Below, one piece after another: positions 1 to 8,760 of a DNA stretch of 64,000 bases (position 1 is the first letter of the stretch; each line of letters begins with the position of its first letter). The position numbers and the translations under genes were made by a program. Under the pieces are notes generated by a model, which was given only the letters and a program-made list of their open reading frames with translations, did no database searches and was not told where the DNA came from. The stretch is from Vibrio sp. VB16. Lineage in GTDB: Bacteria; Pseudomonadota; Gammaproteobacteria; Enterobacterales; Vibrionaceae. Where the stretch lies: positions 1 through 64,000 of the forward strand of contig NZ_CP087591.1 in the NCBI RefSeq assembly GCF_015594925.2, read 5' to 3'.

Positions 1-208
1 AGTGAATTGGACATTTATTGCAGGTAGGCTTCTTCTGACCATAAGGACAGCGGTCCAATTTAGTTTCTGCGTAGACCAGGAGCTTGCGGCAATTCTGACA
101 TAAATTCGATCCGCTACCGTGATACTTTTTGCAGTATATCTCCATCATAGCCGACACCGTTTTAAATTCAGTCGCCAACTCACCACTTAATAACTCACTT
201 ACCTGCAT
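1..208 (-). CDS. ygbA: YgbA-like protein, 3' part cut by window edge
   Basis: Reading the minus strand from an ATG at 206-208 gives an open frame of 69 codons that runs off the left end of the window. It is rich in cysteine and histidine (CKKYHG, LCQNCRKLL, RCPYGQKKPTCNKCPIH), the pattern of the YgbA family, often named nitrous oxide-stimulated promoter proteins. The family is small, probably cytosolic, and induced under nitrosative stress in enterobacteria through NsrR; that is family knowledge. The cysteine spacing suggests metal binding. The exact biochemical role is not established. It is divergent from sdaA, with a perfect inverted repeat at 247-274 in the shared upstream region. Confidence 0.8.
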   Translation of the reverse strand, partial: MQVSELLSGELATEFKTVSAMMEIYCKKYHGSGSNLCQNCRKLLVYAETKLDRCPYGQKKPTCNKCPIH

Positions 209-246
209 TTATTATCCACTTGAGCAATCTATGTCTATAATTGAAA

Positions 247-274
247 CCATACCAAAGAATGAACATTGGTATGG
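247..274. promoter_or_regulatory. Perfect inverted repeat between ygbA and sdaA, possible operator
   Basis: The 9-base arms CCATACCAA (247-255) and TTGGTATGG (266-274) are exact reverse complements with a 10-base spacer. No T-run follows on either strand, so it does not look like a terminator. It lies 39-66 bases upstream of the ygbA start codon and about 190 bases upstream of sdaA. A regulator-binding site is the most natural reading; the regulator is unknown and the sequence does not resemble the NsrR consensus I know. Confidence 0.45.
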
Positions 275-464
275 AAAGAGGAATATTACTATACAGGGTT
301 TAAAACGTGATTTTTAGTAGAGTATGTTATTCTCTGTCACAGCCACGTAACAAGTTTCTTGAACTGTTCAGGATCGAAACGGTAGTATCAACCTTCGTTA
401 TTTTCCGAAACACATTATAAATATAAATCAGTATTCGTACTGATTTCACCTCGAGAGTAAAATC

Positions 465-1835
465 ATGCTATCTATATTCGATATCTACAAAATCGGTGTT
501 GGCCCTTCAAGTTCTCATACCAATGGACCTATGATTGCAGGTTTCGAATTTAGACAAAAAATCGAAAGTCTTTTCGGCGAGATAACGTCGATCAAGGTTG
601 ACCTTTATGGTTCGCTCTCATTAACGGGCAGAGGCCACCACACGGATCGCGCTACGCTCATTGGTTTGATGGGAAACCGCCCAGACAATATCCATATTGA
701 ACAGGCGAACGCCCTGCTGCACTCTGACATCGACAACAACACACTAACACTTTCACCAAACTACGTTATTTCGTTTAATTTTGATAACGACATCATTTTT
801 CACAAAGAGAACCTTCCTTTGCATGAAAATGGCATGTCTATTTCTGCATTCGACGAAAACAATAAACTCATTTCAAAAGAGATCTATTATTCCGTCGGTG
901 GTGGGTTCATTGCTACTGAATCTGAATTAACCAATGGGTCGAGTAAAGACGTTGTTACGGTTGAGTATCCTTTCCTTTCAGCAGACGAGTTACTGCTAAA
1001 AGCGGAGACCAACGGTTTCTGCTTGGGCGGACTTGTTTTAAAAAATGAATTAGCATTTAGACCCCAAGAAGAAATCGATGATAAGGCACGTCAGATATGG
1101 CAAATAATGACGAATTGTGTCGAACGTGGATTAGTGACAGAGGGTATTCTTGATGGTGGACTCAATGTAACAAGGCGAGCCCCTGCCTTACATAAAAACC
1201 TTGAGGCTAATCATTCTCTGCATAGTGACCCAATGGAGATAATGGATTGGATAAATGTGTATGCCTTCGCGGTGAGTGAAGAAAATGCCGCTGGAGGACA
1301 AGTTGTCACCTCGCCAACCAATGGTGCCGCAGGCGTTATTCCTGCGGTACTAATGTATTACCACACCTTTATTAAAGAGTTAGATCTTAAACAGATCAAA
1401 GATTTTCTTGCCGTGTCCGGTGCTATTGGGATGTTGTATAAAATGAATGCGTCCATTTCGGGTGCAGAAGTTGGGTGCCAGGGAGAAATAGGGGTTTCAT
1501 CTTCTATGGCTGCAGCTGGCTTAACCGCTTTACGTGGTGGTACTAACGAACAAGTTTGTATTGCCGCTGAAATCGCCATGGAACACTCCTTAGGAATGAC
1601 GTGTGATCCTATTGGTGGGCTAGTTCAGGTGCCTTGTATAGAGAGAAACGCAATGGGGGCGGTGAAGGCAATTAATGCATCTAGAATGGCTCTAAAACGA
1701 AACAGCAAATGTTTAATTTCTTTAGACAAAGTCATTGATACTATGTATCAAACCGGAAAAGACATGAATAAGAAGTACCGCGAAACCTCACTCGGGGGCT
1801 TGGCGGTTATCCACATGGCACCGCCATGCGAATAG
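465..1835 (+). CDS. sdaA: L-serine ammonia-lyase (L-serine dehydratase), iron-sulfur type
   Basis: This 456-residue cytosolic enzyme converts L-serine to pyruvate and ammonia using an oxygen-labile [4Fe-4S] cluster. The N-terminus carries the hallmark GPSSSHTNGP segment (about residues 13-22). The three cluster cysteines sit in GCQGEIG (C338), CDPIGG (C380) and VPCIERN (C391), with the same spacing as in E. coli SdaA. The protein ends in APPCE; in the Legionella homologue a cysteine in this tail ligates the fourth iron until substrate displaces it, so C455 may do the same here. Length is normal for the single-chain form. The gene stands alone and ends at a strong terminator, opposite a small convergent gene. 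SdaB is the close alternative name. Confidence 0.95.
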   Translation: MLSIFDIYKIGVGPSSSHTNGPMIAGFEFRQKIESLFGEITSIKVDLYGSLSLTGRGHHTDRATLIGLMGNRPDNIHIEQANALLHSDIDNNTLTLSPNYVISFNFDNDIIFHKENLPLHENGMSISAFDENNKLISKEIYYSVGGGFIATESELTNGSSKDVVTVEYPFLSADELLLKAETNGFCLGGLVLKNELAFRPQEEIDDKARQIWQIMTNCVERGLVTEGILDGGLNVTRRAPALHKNLEANHSLHSDPMEIMDWINVYAFAVSEENAAGGQVVTSPTNGAAGVIPAVLMYYHTFIKELDLKQIKDFLAVSGAIGMLYKMNASISGAEVGCQGEIGVSSSMAAAGLTALRGGTNEQVCIAAEIAMEHSLGMTCDPIGGLVQVPCIERNAMGAVKAINASRMALKRNSKCLISLDKVIDTMYQTGKDMNKKYRETSLGGLAVIHMAPPCE

Positions 1836-1865
1836 TTCGTTTACAAGACTAATCGAACACGCAAT

Positions 1866-1900
1866 AAAAAACCGAGCCTGTCAGAAAGCTCGGTTTTTTT
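1866..1900. terminator. Intrinsic terminator after sdaA, usable from both sides
   Basis: The stem AACCGAGC/GCTCGGTT closes a short loop and is followed by a run of seven T on the plus strand, with a matching A-run before it. It should end sdaA and could also end the convergent small gene at 1914-2105. Confidence 0.85.
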
Positions 1901-1913
1901 ATTATACTAATAT

Positions 1914-2105
1914 CTAAAAATTGGGCGTCATATTTTTAAGCATTAAGACTAACTCGTCTTCTGTCTTTGGCTCGCGCTCAAGCATAATTTCCGGAGACGC
2001 TCCCCCTCTCAATACATAGGCTTTAGTGCCGCAATGATCATAGTGATACCAAAGTCCATTTACACACACATCAGTGTAGCATCTTGGGTCTTGCTTCAAT
2101 TCCAT
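1914..2105 (-). CDS. Small hypothetical protein, 63 residues
   Basis: I do not recognise this protein. It is soluble-looking, with an early cysteine pair (PRCYTDVC), an aromatic patch (LWYHYDHCG) and an acidic C-terminal third rich in Glu and Leu. The start ATG is preceded by a good ribosome site (GAGAGGG, about 7 bases away), which supports real expression. It is convergent with sdaA and shares its terminator. The three cysteines might bind metal, but nothing else supports a function. Confidence 0.6.
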   Translation of the reverse strand: MELKQDPRCYTDVCVNGLWYHYDHCGTKAYVLRGGASPEIMLEREPKTEDELVLMLKNMTPNF

Positions 2106-2353
2106 AATCCAACCCTCTCGTTATGTTTCACTAATAATCTTAAAGATAGTAAGGTTATTATTAACCTAGAAATGACAAATAGAAAATACCACTTTAGTCT
2201 AAGCACGAAACAATTCTATCGTCTATCGCCGGATTTACCTCTAAAATATTGACAGAAACAGGTTGATAAACACTCAGTTAGTACGTTTACTCTATTGTTT
2301 GAATTGCGAATACGTTACCCTATACGGGTAAAAATGGCAGGAAGAATATAACA

Positions 2354-4018
2354 ATGTACGCAGAACAAAAACCATGGCTTAACAGTTACCCGAAAGACGT
2401 CCCTGCGTCTATCGATGCCGACAAGTATCAAAATATTACGGATATGTTCCGAGATGTATTCGCTAAACATCCAGACAAAGCCGCTTTCATTAATATGGGG
2501 CATTCGCTTAGTTATAAGGAACTGGATGAAAAAGCAACCGCTTTTGCTGCTTATTTGCAAGTGACATTGGCAATGAAAAAGGGTGATCGCATCGCATTAA
2601 TGATGCCAAACCTTCTTCAATACCCCATTGCCATTCTTGGTTCACTCAGAGCAGGATTGGTGGTAGTAAACGTTAATCCTCTCTATACGCCGAGAGAGCT
2701 TCAACACCAGTTACGCGACTCCGGTGCAAAAGCTATTGTAGCGGTGACGAACTTCGGCAACAATCTTCAAAAAGTCATCAACCAGACCAGTTTAGAACAT
2801 GTTATTCTAACCCGAATAGGTGACGAGTTTGCGCCGTACAAGCGCACGCTGGTTAATTTTGCGGTTAAGTATGTTAAAAAAATGGTACCCAAATATAATC
2901 TACCGGGCGCCATCTCGTTCAAAAGAGCCTTAACTCAAGGTAAAAGCCTGACACTGAATCCTCCTCTTATAGAAAATAGCGACCTCGCCTATCTCCAATA
3001 CACGGGCGGAACAACAGGACTGGCTAAGGGAGCCATGCTCACGCATCGCAACATTATTGCAAATGTTCTACAGGTTAATGCGCATTTTTCACCTCGAACG
3101 TTAGTCGAGAACGAACACGCCGTCACACCTCTGCCTCTCTATCACATTTTTGCTAACTCAGTCAGTATGATGTTGATTATGTATTTTGGTGGCACTAACC
3201 TCCTTATCACGAACCCACGAGATATGGATAGTTTTGTTAACGACCTAAAGAAATATCCTTTCACCATGTTGTTTGGTCTTAACACGCTCTTTAACGGGTT
3301 AAACAACCATGCAGGCTTTCGATCATTGGACTTCAGCCATGCTAACTTCACAATTGCAGGTGGGATGGCAACACAAAAACATGTCGCGGACGAATGGCAG
3401 AGAATTACAGGAATGCCGGTCGTTGAAGGTTACGGCTTAACTGAATGCTCCCCTGTTGTCGCTGGTGGCGTCCATACTCAACAGTCCTTTGTTCCATCTA
3501 TCGGGGTGCCCTTACCTAGTACCGAGTTAAGAATAGTCAATGAAGAGGGCAACGAGCTTCCTGCTGGAGAAATTGGTGAAATAGAGATTCGTGGTGATCA
3601 AGTCATGAAAGGCTATTGGCAACAGGAACTTGAAACCAAGGAAGCCTTAAAAGAAGGTGGTTGGATAAGATCCGGTGATATCGGCAGGATGGATGACCAA
3701 GGTTTTTTCTATATTGAAGACCGCAAAAAGGACATGATTCTCGTCTCTGGATTTAATGTCTTTCCTACTGAAATTGAAGAGGTTGCCACTCTGCATCCTA
3801 AGATCGTTGAAGCTGCTGCAATTGGCGTTCTAGACGATATTGCTGGAGAAAGAGTTAAACTTGTTGTTGTCACTAGTGCACCTGTTACCGCAGACGATAT
3901 AAAGAAGCACTGCCGCCTACATTTGACTGGCTATAAGATTCCGAAAATCATTGAATTTAGGGAAGAACTGCCAAAAACCAACGTCGGAAAAATCTTAAGA
4001 AGAGAGCTGAGAGATTAA
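2354..4018 (+). CDS. fadD: Long-chain fatty acid-CoA ligase, FadD type
   Basis: This 554-residue acyl-activating enzyme makes acyl-CoA from fatty acid, ATP and CoA via an acyl-AMP, and works at the inner membrane to pull imported fatty acids into beta-oxidation. The N-terminus (WLNSYPKDVP, then DMFRDVF and AFINMG) aligns with E. coli FadD. The P-loop-like AMP-binding motif YTGGTTGLAKGA lies near residues 215-226. The second core GYGLTECSP, the RSGDIGRMDD segment and the C-terminal KTNVGKILRREL with its catalytic lysine are all present. Vibrios often carry more than one FadD, so this could be a paralogue. No clear FadR operator was seen upstream. It is convergent with the AraC gene. Confidence 0.9.
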   Translation: MYAEQKPWLNSYPKDVPASIDADKYQNITDMFRDVFAKHPDKAAFINMGHSLSYKELDEKATAFAAYLQVTLAMKKGDRIALMMPNLLQYPIAILGSLRAGLVVVNVNPLYTPRELQHQLRDSGAKAIVAVTNFGNNLQKVINQTSLEHVILTRIGDEFAPYKRTLVNFAVKYVKKMVPKYNLPGAISFKRALTQGKSLTLNPPLIENSDLAYLQYTGGTTGLAKGAMLTHRNIIANVLQVNAHFSPRTLVENEHAVTPLPLYHIFANSVSMMLIMYFGGTNLLITNPRDMDSFVNDLKKYPFTMLFGLNTLFNGLNNHAGFRSLDFSHANFTIAGGMATQKHVADEWQRITGMPVVEGYGLTECSPVVAGGVHTQQSFVPSIGVPLPSTELRIVNEEGNELPAGEIGEIEIRGDQVMKGYWQQELETKEALKEGGWIRSGDIGRMDDQGFFYIEDRKKDMILVSGFNVFPTEIEEVATLHPKIVEAAAIGVLDDIAGERVKLVVVTSAPVTADDIKKHCRLHLTGYKIPKIIEFREELPKTNVGKILRRELRD

Positions 4019-4042
4019 TCGCTTTCATTGATCTTTCACCCT

Positions 4043-4894
4043 TCACGACTCGAGTAGATTTCGTGCCTCACTGGTATGGTGAGGCACGACCTCTGAGGGA
4101 GATATGTTAAACTTTTTCTTAAAGGCTTTGCTCAAATGGAACGCATCAGTGTAGCCAAGTTCATACGCTAGTTGCGTAATATTGTGCGTGCCCTTTCTTA
4201 AAAGAGTATGCGCAATTTCAAGTTTAATCGTCATGTAATAATCTTTCGGTGACTTTCCTGTTTGTTTGGTAAATAACTTGCGCATATGTTGTTCACTGCA
4301 ACCAACAAAAGAAGCCATCTCTTTAACGGTCCAATTTTCAGCAATTCGGTGATACATTTCATCTACAACGGTATCGATGATCTTTTGCTGTGGTGTCTTA
4401 TCTTTGAAATTGGCGTTGACTAACCATTCGTAAAATATTTTAGTAAATATCGCTGCTGCATATGAATTATGGTAAACCTCATTATAATTCAACTGCTTCT
4501 TCAGTTCTTCCAGTTGTAATTCGTAATGAACTCTGTTTTCTATATTAATAATATTATTAAAAGGAATGACTTTTTTTTCATCCTCATCTATAAATATCTC
4601 TACCCAATATAACTTCCATGCCAATCCTGTGCAGCCGTAACTCAGAATAGATTGTGGCTCAAGAAAGATTAAACTATTCCCCCTAATATGGATGCTATCT
4701 GCGTTTTTTACATTTATCACCCCCTGACCACTCTCTGTATAGACGGCAACAAGGGTATTGTCGGCATAGGGAAGTTTACGATCTCTTGGCCAAAGGTTTT
4801 GATAACCCTTATCACCATTGACATCCCAAAATGAGCGTATCGAAATACCTGTACAGCTCACACTTTTGCGAATTACTAAAGGATTATTCTTCAT
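4043..4894 (-). CDS. AraC-family transcription regulator, YidL-like
   Basis: This 283-residue DNA-binding regulator has an N-terminal cupin-like sensing half and a C-terminal double helix-turn-helix (about residues 185-275; VKEMASFVGCSEQHMRKLF and ITQLAYELGYTDAFHLSKAF). It is divergent from the SSS transporter and sulfatase genes, the arrangement of E. coli yidL next to yidK and yidJ. It therefore probably activates the sulfatase locus in response to a sugar or sulfated substrate taken up by the transporter. That role is inferred from position and family. The inducer is unknown. Confidence 0.85.
   Translation of the reverse strand: MKNNPLVIRKSVSCTGISIRSFWDVNGDKGYQNLWPRDRKLPYADNTLVAVYTESGQGVINVKNADSIHIRGNSLIFLEPQSILSYGCTGLAWKLYWVEIFIDEDEKKVIPFNNIINIENRVHYELQLEELKKQLNYNEVYHNSYAAAIFTKIFYEWLVNANFKDKTPQQKIIDTVVDEMYHRIAENWTVKEMASFVGCSEQHMRKLFTKQTGKSPKDYYMTIKLEIAHTLLRKGTHNITQLAYELGYTDAFHLSKAFKKKFNISPSEVVPHHTSEARNLLES
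4062..4088. terminator. 10-bp hairpin in the 3' end of the araC-type gene
   Basis: The arms CGTGCCTCAC and GTGAGGCACG are exact complements with a 7-base loop. The hairpin lies inside the last codons of the convergent AraC-type gene and 44 bases after the fadD stop. There is no T-run, so termination is only a guess; it could slow convergent transcription. Confidence 0.3.
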
Positions 4895-5149
4895 AGGTTC
4901 GTTTTATACATGAATCGGTTCGTTAACTACATCTACATGATGTCATTTCTAACCAATACTAGACCCAAGGTGATTGAAAACCTTTACTGAATGACGAATA
5001 ACGTGATGTATCTCTTTATTATTAACGAATATTAATGAGAGTTAGCAAGTTTAAAGTTAATCACTAGAACATCACCCTAACCTTAATTACCCTTACAATA
5101 AAAGCACATAGAACGGAATAAAAGTGCTTCACACACGGAGAATAATATT

Positions 5150-6919
5150 ATGATTGCCATTGGGTCATTTATTATATTTACACTGCTAGTAGCGTGGATA
5201 TCATACCGAGTTACTAAAGACGAAAATTTAAACGAAACAACGGGTTATTTTTTAGCCGGTCGTAGCCTTCCCTGGTTTGTTATCGCAGGTTCGCTTTTTC
5301 TAACCAATATTTCTGCAGAGCAATTAACAGGGCTCAACGGCAACGCCTTCGCAAATGGCGCAAGCGTTATGGCGTGGGAAACCGTCGCCGCGGTAACAAT
5401 GATAGTACTTGCCGTTGTTTTTCTTCCTAAGTTCTTACGTGGTGGCATCGCCACGGTACCTCAGTTTTTAGAAGCTAGATACGGCAAACGAATGAGAAGT
5501 GTCGCGTCATTTATCTTTATCTACGCGATTGTAATTGGCTTCCTACCATTTGTGCTTTATGCAGGCGCTATTACCTTAGGCAAACTGTTCAATGTAGCTG
5601 AAATTTTGGGGGTATCAGAGAACATAGCGACATGGATAATGGTTATCAGCCTGGGTATTATGGGGGGATTATACGCCGTCTTCGGTGGGCTCAAAGCAGT
5701 AGCGGTTTCAGACACGGTAAACGGCGTGGGTCTGCTATTCGCAGGGTTCTTAGTCCCGGTTCTTGCCCTGACCCAACTTGGTGACGGCAGCATGATTGAA
5801 GGCTTTAATATCGTCATTTCCGAAGCACCGGAACGGATGCAAGCGGCTGGTGTTTCTGAAGGAGCAGCGATTCCTTGGCATACTCTATTCTCTGGCATTT
5901 TGCTAATTAACCTCTTTTACTGGTGTACCAATCAAGCCATTGTTCAGAGAGCATTAGGTGCCAAAAACTTAGCGGAAGGACAAAAAGGCGTTCTAGCAGC
6001 GGCAATAATGAAAGTTTTTGGGGTCATGATGTTGGTTCTTCCAGGCATTATTGCCTGGCACATGCACCAACGAGGAATGATCTCTGTACCGGTTAAAGGT
6101 ATTTCAGCAGAAGGACTGGAAATTCTTGCTAAAGATATGGCTTATCCAACCTTAGTTAGAGAAGTGCTTCCCACCTGGTTAACGGGGTTCTTTGGTGCGG
6201 TACTCTTCGGTGCCGTTATGAGCTCATTTAATAGTGGAGTAAACAGTCTATCAACGTTGGTAAGCCTTGATATCTATAAAGGGATAATCAACAAGGACGC
6301 GTCTGATAGGCAGACAGTTCGGATAGGTAAAATCTTTGGTTCAATTACTATTGCCATTTGTGTTTGTATTGCGCCACTTATTGCACAAGCGGATGGTTTA
6401 TATACGCTAATGCGAACCATTATGGCTGTTATTAATGTGCCAATTCTAACCGTAATACTTGTTGGTATTGTGTCTAAACGTACACCTGCACTGGCTGCAT
6501 ACATTGCGCTTCCAATTGGTATGGTGAGTTTCTATATTGCTCACTTCGTGCTTAAGGATGACCTAGGGTTCGTCAAACTGCATTGGCTCCACGTTGTTGG
6601 ACTTAATTTCTTGTGGATGGTTTCAATCATGATGGTGGTTCGCTATCTCAAACCATTAGAGAGCGCATTCGTACAGAAGTATACCGAACAGGTTGAAGTG
6701 ACTGAATGGAAATACGTAAAACACGCAAGCTGGACAGTTATTGGACTGTTAGCCCTGCTTTACACTGTATTCTCTAATATCGGCATTCTCGGTAACAACG
6801 GTAGCCTTACCAAAGTACTTCTCGTGCTAGCGCTTTTCGGTATGTTCTGTTTTGTGATACGAAAAATTTGGTTATCAAAAACATCACAATCAGCATCTTC
6901 TCTCGCTGAAAGCCAATAA
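5150..6919 (+). CDS. yidK: Sodium:solute symporter (SSS family), YidK-like
   Basis: This 589-residue inner-membrane transporter has about 13-14 hydrophobic helices. It starts with a typical SSS N-terminus (YFLAGRSLPWFVIAGSLFLT, NISAEQ) and keeps the core Na+-site region (GAVMSSFNSGVNSLSTL, about residues 355-370). It resembles the SGLT/YidK group that moves sugars with sodium. A ribosome site (GGAGAAT) precedes the ATG. The sulfatase follows 88 bases later on the same strand, so the pair is likely co-transcribed under the divergent AraC regulator. The probable substrate is a sulfated sugar or the desulfated product; this is inferred from neighbours. Confidence 0.85.
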   Translation: MIAIGSFIIFTLLVAWISYRVTKDENLNETTGYFLAGRSLPWFVIAGSLFLTNISAEQLTGLNGNAFANGASVMAWETVAAVTMIVLAVVFLPKFLRGGIATVPQFLEARYGKRMRSVASFIFIYAIVIGFLPFVLYAGAITLGKLFNVAEILGVSENIATWIMVISLGIMGGLYAVFGGLKAVAVSDTVNGVGLLFAGFLVPVLALTQLGDGSMIEGFNIVISEAPERMQAAGVSEGAAIPWHTLFSGILLINLFYWCTNQAIVQRALGAKNLAEGQKGVLAAAIMKVFGVMMLVLPGIIAWHMHQRGMISVPVKGISAEGLEILAKDMAYPTLVREVLPTWLTGFFGAVLFGAVMSSFNSGVNSLSTLVSLDIYKGIINKDASDRQTVRIGKIFGSITIAICVCIAPLIAQADGLYTLMRTIMAVINVPILTVILVGIVSKRTPALAAYIALPIGMVSFYIAHFVLKDDLGFVKLHWLHVVGLNFLWMVSIMMVVRYLKPLESAFVQKYTEQVEVTEWKYVKHASWTVIGLLALLYTVFSNIGILGNNGSLTKVLLVLALFGMFCFVIRKIWLSKTSQSASSLAESQ

Positions 6920-7007
6920 GATCAACGGGCCTGCTTCTGCTCTCTGGACAAGAGTTGATACCTTGATTCAGGCTCATTAATTACAATTATCCAGTGAGGA
7001 CTCTTTT

Positions 7008-8612
7008 ATGACCGGGGATATCAAATTCCTAAATAGGAAGTCGCGTAAAGGTGCCTACAATACCTTTGACGTCGCTAACAAACCGAATATTTTCTTAATA
7101 ACCGTTGATATGATCTCGCCAGATTGTTATAGCGATACTAGACCGCTATCAACTATTATCCGTACACCAAATTTAGATCAAATAGCACAAGAAGGGACTA
7201 AGTTTAATCGTGCTTTCACGCCCAGCCCCTTATGCGGACCCGCTAGAGCGGCATTGTTTACTGGCCAACATCCTCCGTACTTAACCAATGGTGAAAGAGC
7301 TCCGTGTGGTTCTCAGGTCGATCTAGAGACAAGTGATACTATTTTTCAGGATTACCTTAAATCTGAAGGCTACACGCTTAAACACGCTGGGAAATGCCAC
7401 GTGGGCGTCGCTAAATTTGTAGAAACCTTTGGCGAAAACGTCCATGCGTGGGATCGTTGGGGCCCTCCCGTTTTAGACGATGACCGATATATCGATTATA
7501 TCGACTCGATGGGCGTATTGCCTCCTGTATACAAACGAGAGTTGTACGGATTGCAGTCGGACAGGGTGAACGTTGGCAATTCGTTCGGTGGATGGATTGA
7601 ACAAGAAGATGGCCAACCATTCCCAGTTGACGCTCATTATTCTACTTTCTTAGCTGATCTTACCATTCGTCAGATAAAGGCCGCCAAACGCCAAGACCCA
7701 ACAAAGCCAATTTTTAGCCAACTGGACTTTTTTGACCCTCACCAGCCCTACTCAATTCCGGCCGGTTTTGAAAAACGCTATCAAGAAATTAGGCAAGCTA
7801 TCGAAATACCAGAGAGTTTTCGTCGCCTAATGACGTGTGACGACCTGTCAAATAATCCAATCTACAAGCTCTATAGAAAATATTGGGGGATCTATGACAA
7901 GCAGACGTTAGTGGATTATATAGCAGGTCACTTGCTTCAAGTAGAAGTCGTCGATTATGGCGTCGGAAAACTCATTGACTACTTGAAATCATCCGAGCTT
8001 TGGCAAGACAGTTTGATCATATTTTCAGCCGACCATGGAGACATGAACGGAAGAATGGGTATGGCTGATAAGGGGGTCTATTTTCAACCTGATATATTCT
8101 CGATTCCTCTGTATGTTAAGCCGCCGCAATCTCATGCATCAGCGATTAAACATAGCGAAGTATTGGTTTCATCACTAGACGTTGCACCAACCGTTTTGAA
8201 TATCGCGGGTATAGACACACCAACCTATATGGAAGGGGGTAGTTTGCTGCCTCTTACTCAAGGAAAAGAACGTAGACCACTAACACAAGTATATCAAACA
8301 GGCATGCACGTCGGTATGAATCTTGGTGCTGGTTTCCAAATCGAATTAGATAACCGTCGTTGGTTCTACGGTTACAATACCTCAACGGGATATCAAGAAC
8401 TCTATGACTTAGATATCGATGATCAGGTTAACCTTTTTTATCTAGAGGAATATGACAATATTAAACAAGTCGTAATAGATAAAGGCGCCGAGATATTCAG
8501 TTCTGACCCTCGTTGGGCGGGTTATTGGGCATCGTTCCGATTACATAATATGGAACGCCTACCAATGCAGCACAATCAAGATATGCAGATGCTAAAACCC
8601 ATATTAAGCTAA
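7008..8612 (+). CDS. yidJ: Cys-type sulfatase, YidJ-like
   Basis: This 534-residue hydrolase of the alkaline-phosphatase fold cleaves sulfate esters. The sulfatase signature is LCGPARAALFTGQHP, with the cysteine (C76) that must be converted to formylglycine. Metal-site residues are visible early (ITVDMISPD, D34) and late (FSADHGDMNG). There is no signal peptide, so it appears cytosolic, which fits maturation by the cytosolic radical-SAM enzyme encoded next. Its place after the SSS transporter matches E. coli yidK-yidJ. The natural substrate is unknown; an imported sulfated sugar, perhaps of algal origin, is a guess. Phosphonate-monoester hydrolases share this fold and are an alternative. Confidence 0.88.
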   Translation: MTGDIKFLNRKSRKGAYNTFDVANKPNIFLITVDMISPDCYSDTRPLSTIIRTPNLDQIAQEGTKFNRAFTPSPLCGPARAALFTGQHPPYLTNGERAPCGSQVDLETSDTIFQDYLKSEGYTLKHAGKCHVGVAKFVETFGENVHAWDRWGPPVLDDDRYIDYIDSMGVLPPVYKRELYGLQSDRVNVGNSFGGWIEQEDGQPFPVDAHYSTFLADLTIRQIKAAKRQDPTKPIFSQLDFFDPHQPYSIPAGFEKRYQEIRQAIEIPESFRRLMTCDDLSNNPIYKLYRKYWGIYDKQTLVDYIAGHLLQVEVVDYGVGKLIDYLKSSELWQDSLIIFSADHGDMNGRMGMADKGVYFQPDIFSIPLYVKPPQSHASAIKHSEVLVSSLDVAPTVLNIAGIDTPTYMEGGSLLPLTQGKERRPLTQVYQTGMHVGMNLGAGFQIELDNRRWFYGYNTSTGYQELYDLDIDDQVNLFYLEEYDNIKQVVIDKGAEIFSSDPRWAGYWASFRLHNMERLPMQHNQDMQMLKPILS

Positions 8613-8647
8613 CCTAATCTTGAGTTGCGTCAGGTTATTTTTTAAAT

Positions 8648-8677
8648 AAAGCCAGTTTTAAAAAAAAAGCTGGCTTT
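8648..8677 (+). terminator. Hairpin between sulfatase and maturase genes
   Basis: The arms AAAGCCAG and CTGGCTTT enclose an A/T-rich loop. The downstream T-run is weak, so it may be a partial terminator that lowers expression of the maturase relative to the sulfatase. Confidence 0.45.
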
Positions 8678-8760
8678 AACTCGCTTATTTCAAGTATACA
8701 TACAGCCATAACTTTTTTCTGTTCACCCTCTGCTGTCATCTCTTTATAAAAGGAGTCTAA

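Noticed and set aside
2034..2252. Plus-strand frame of 72 codons
   Set aside because: It lies largely antisense to the better supported small gene at 1914-2105 and has no ribosome site.
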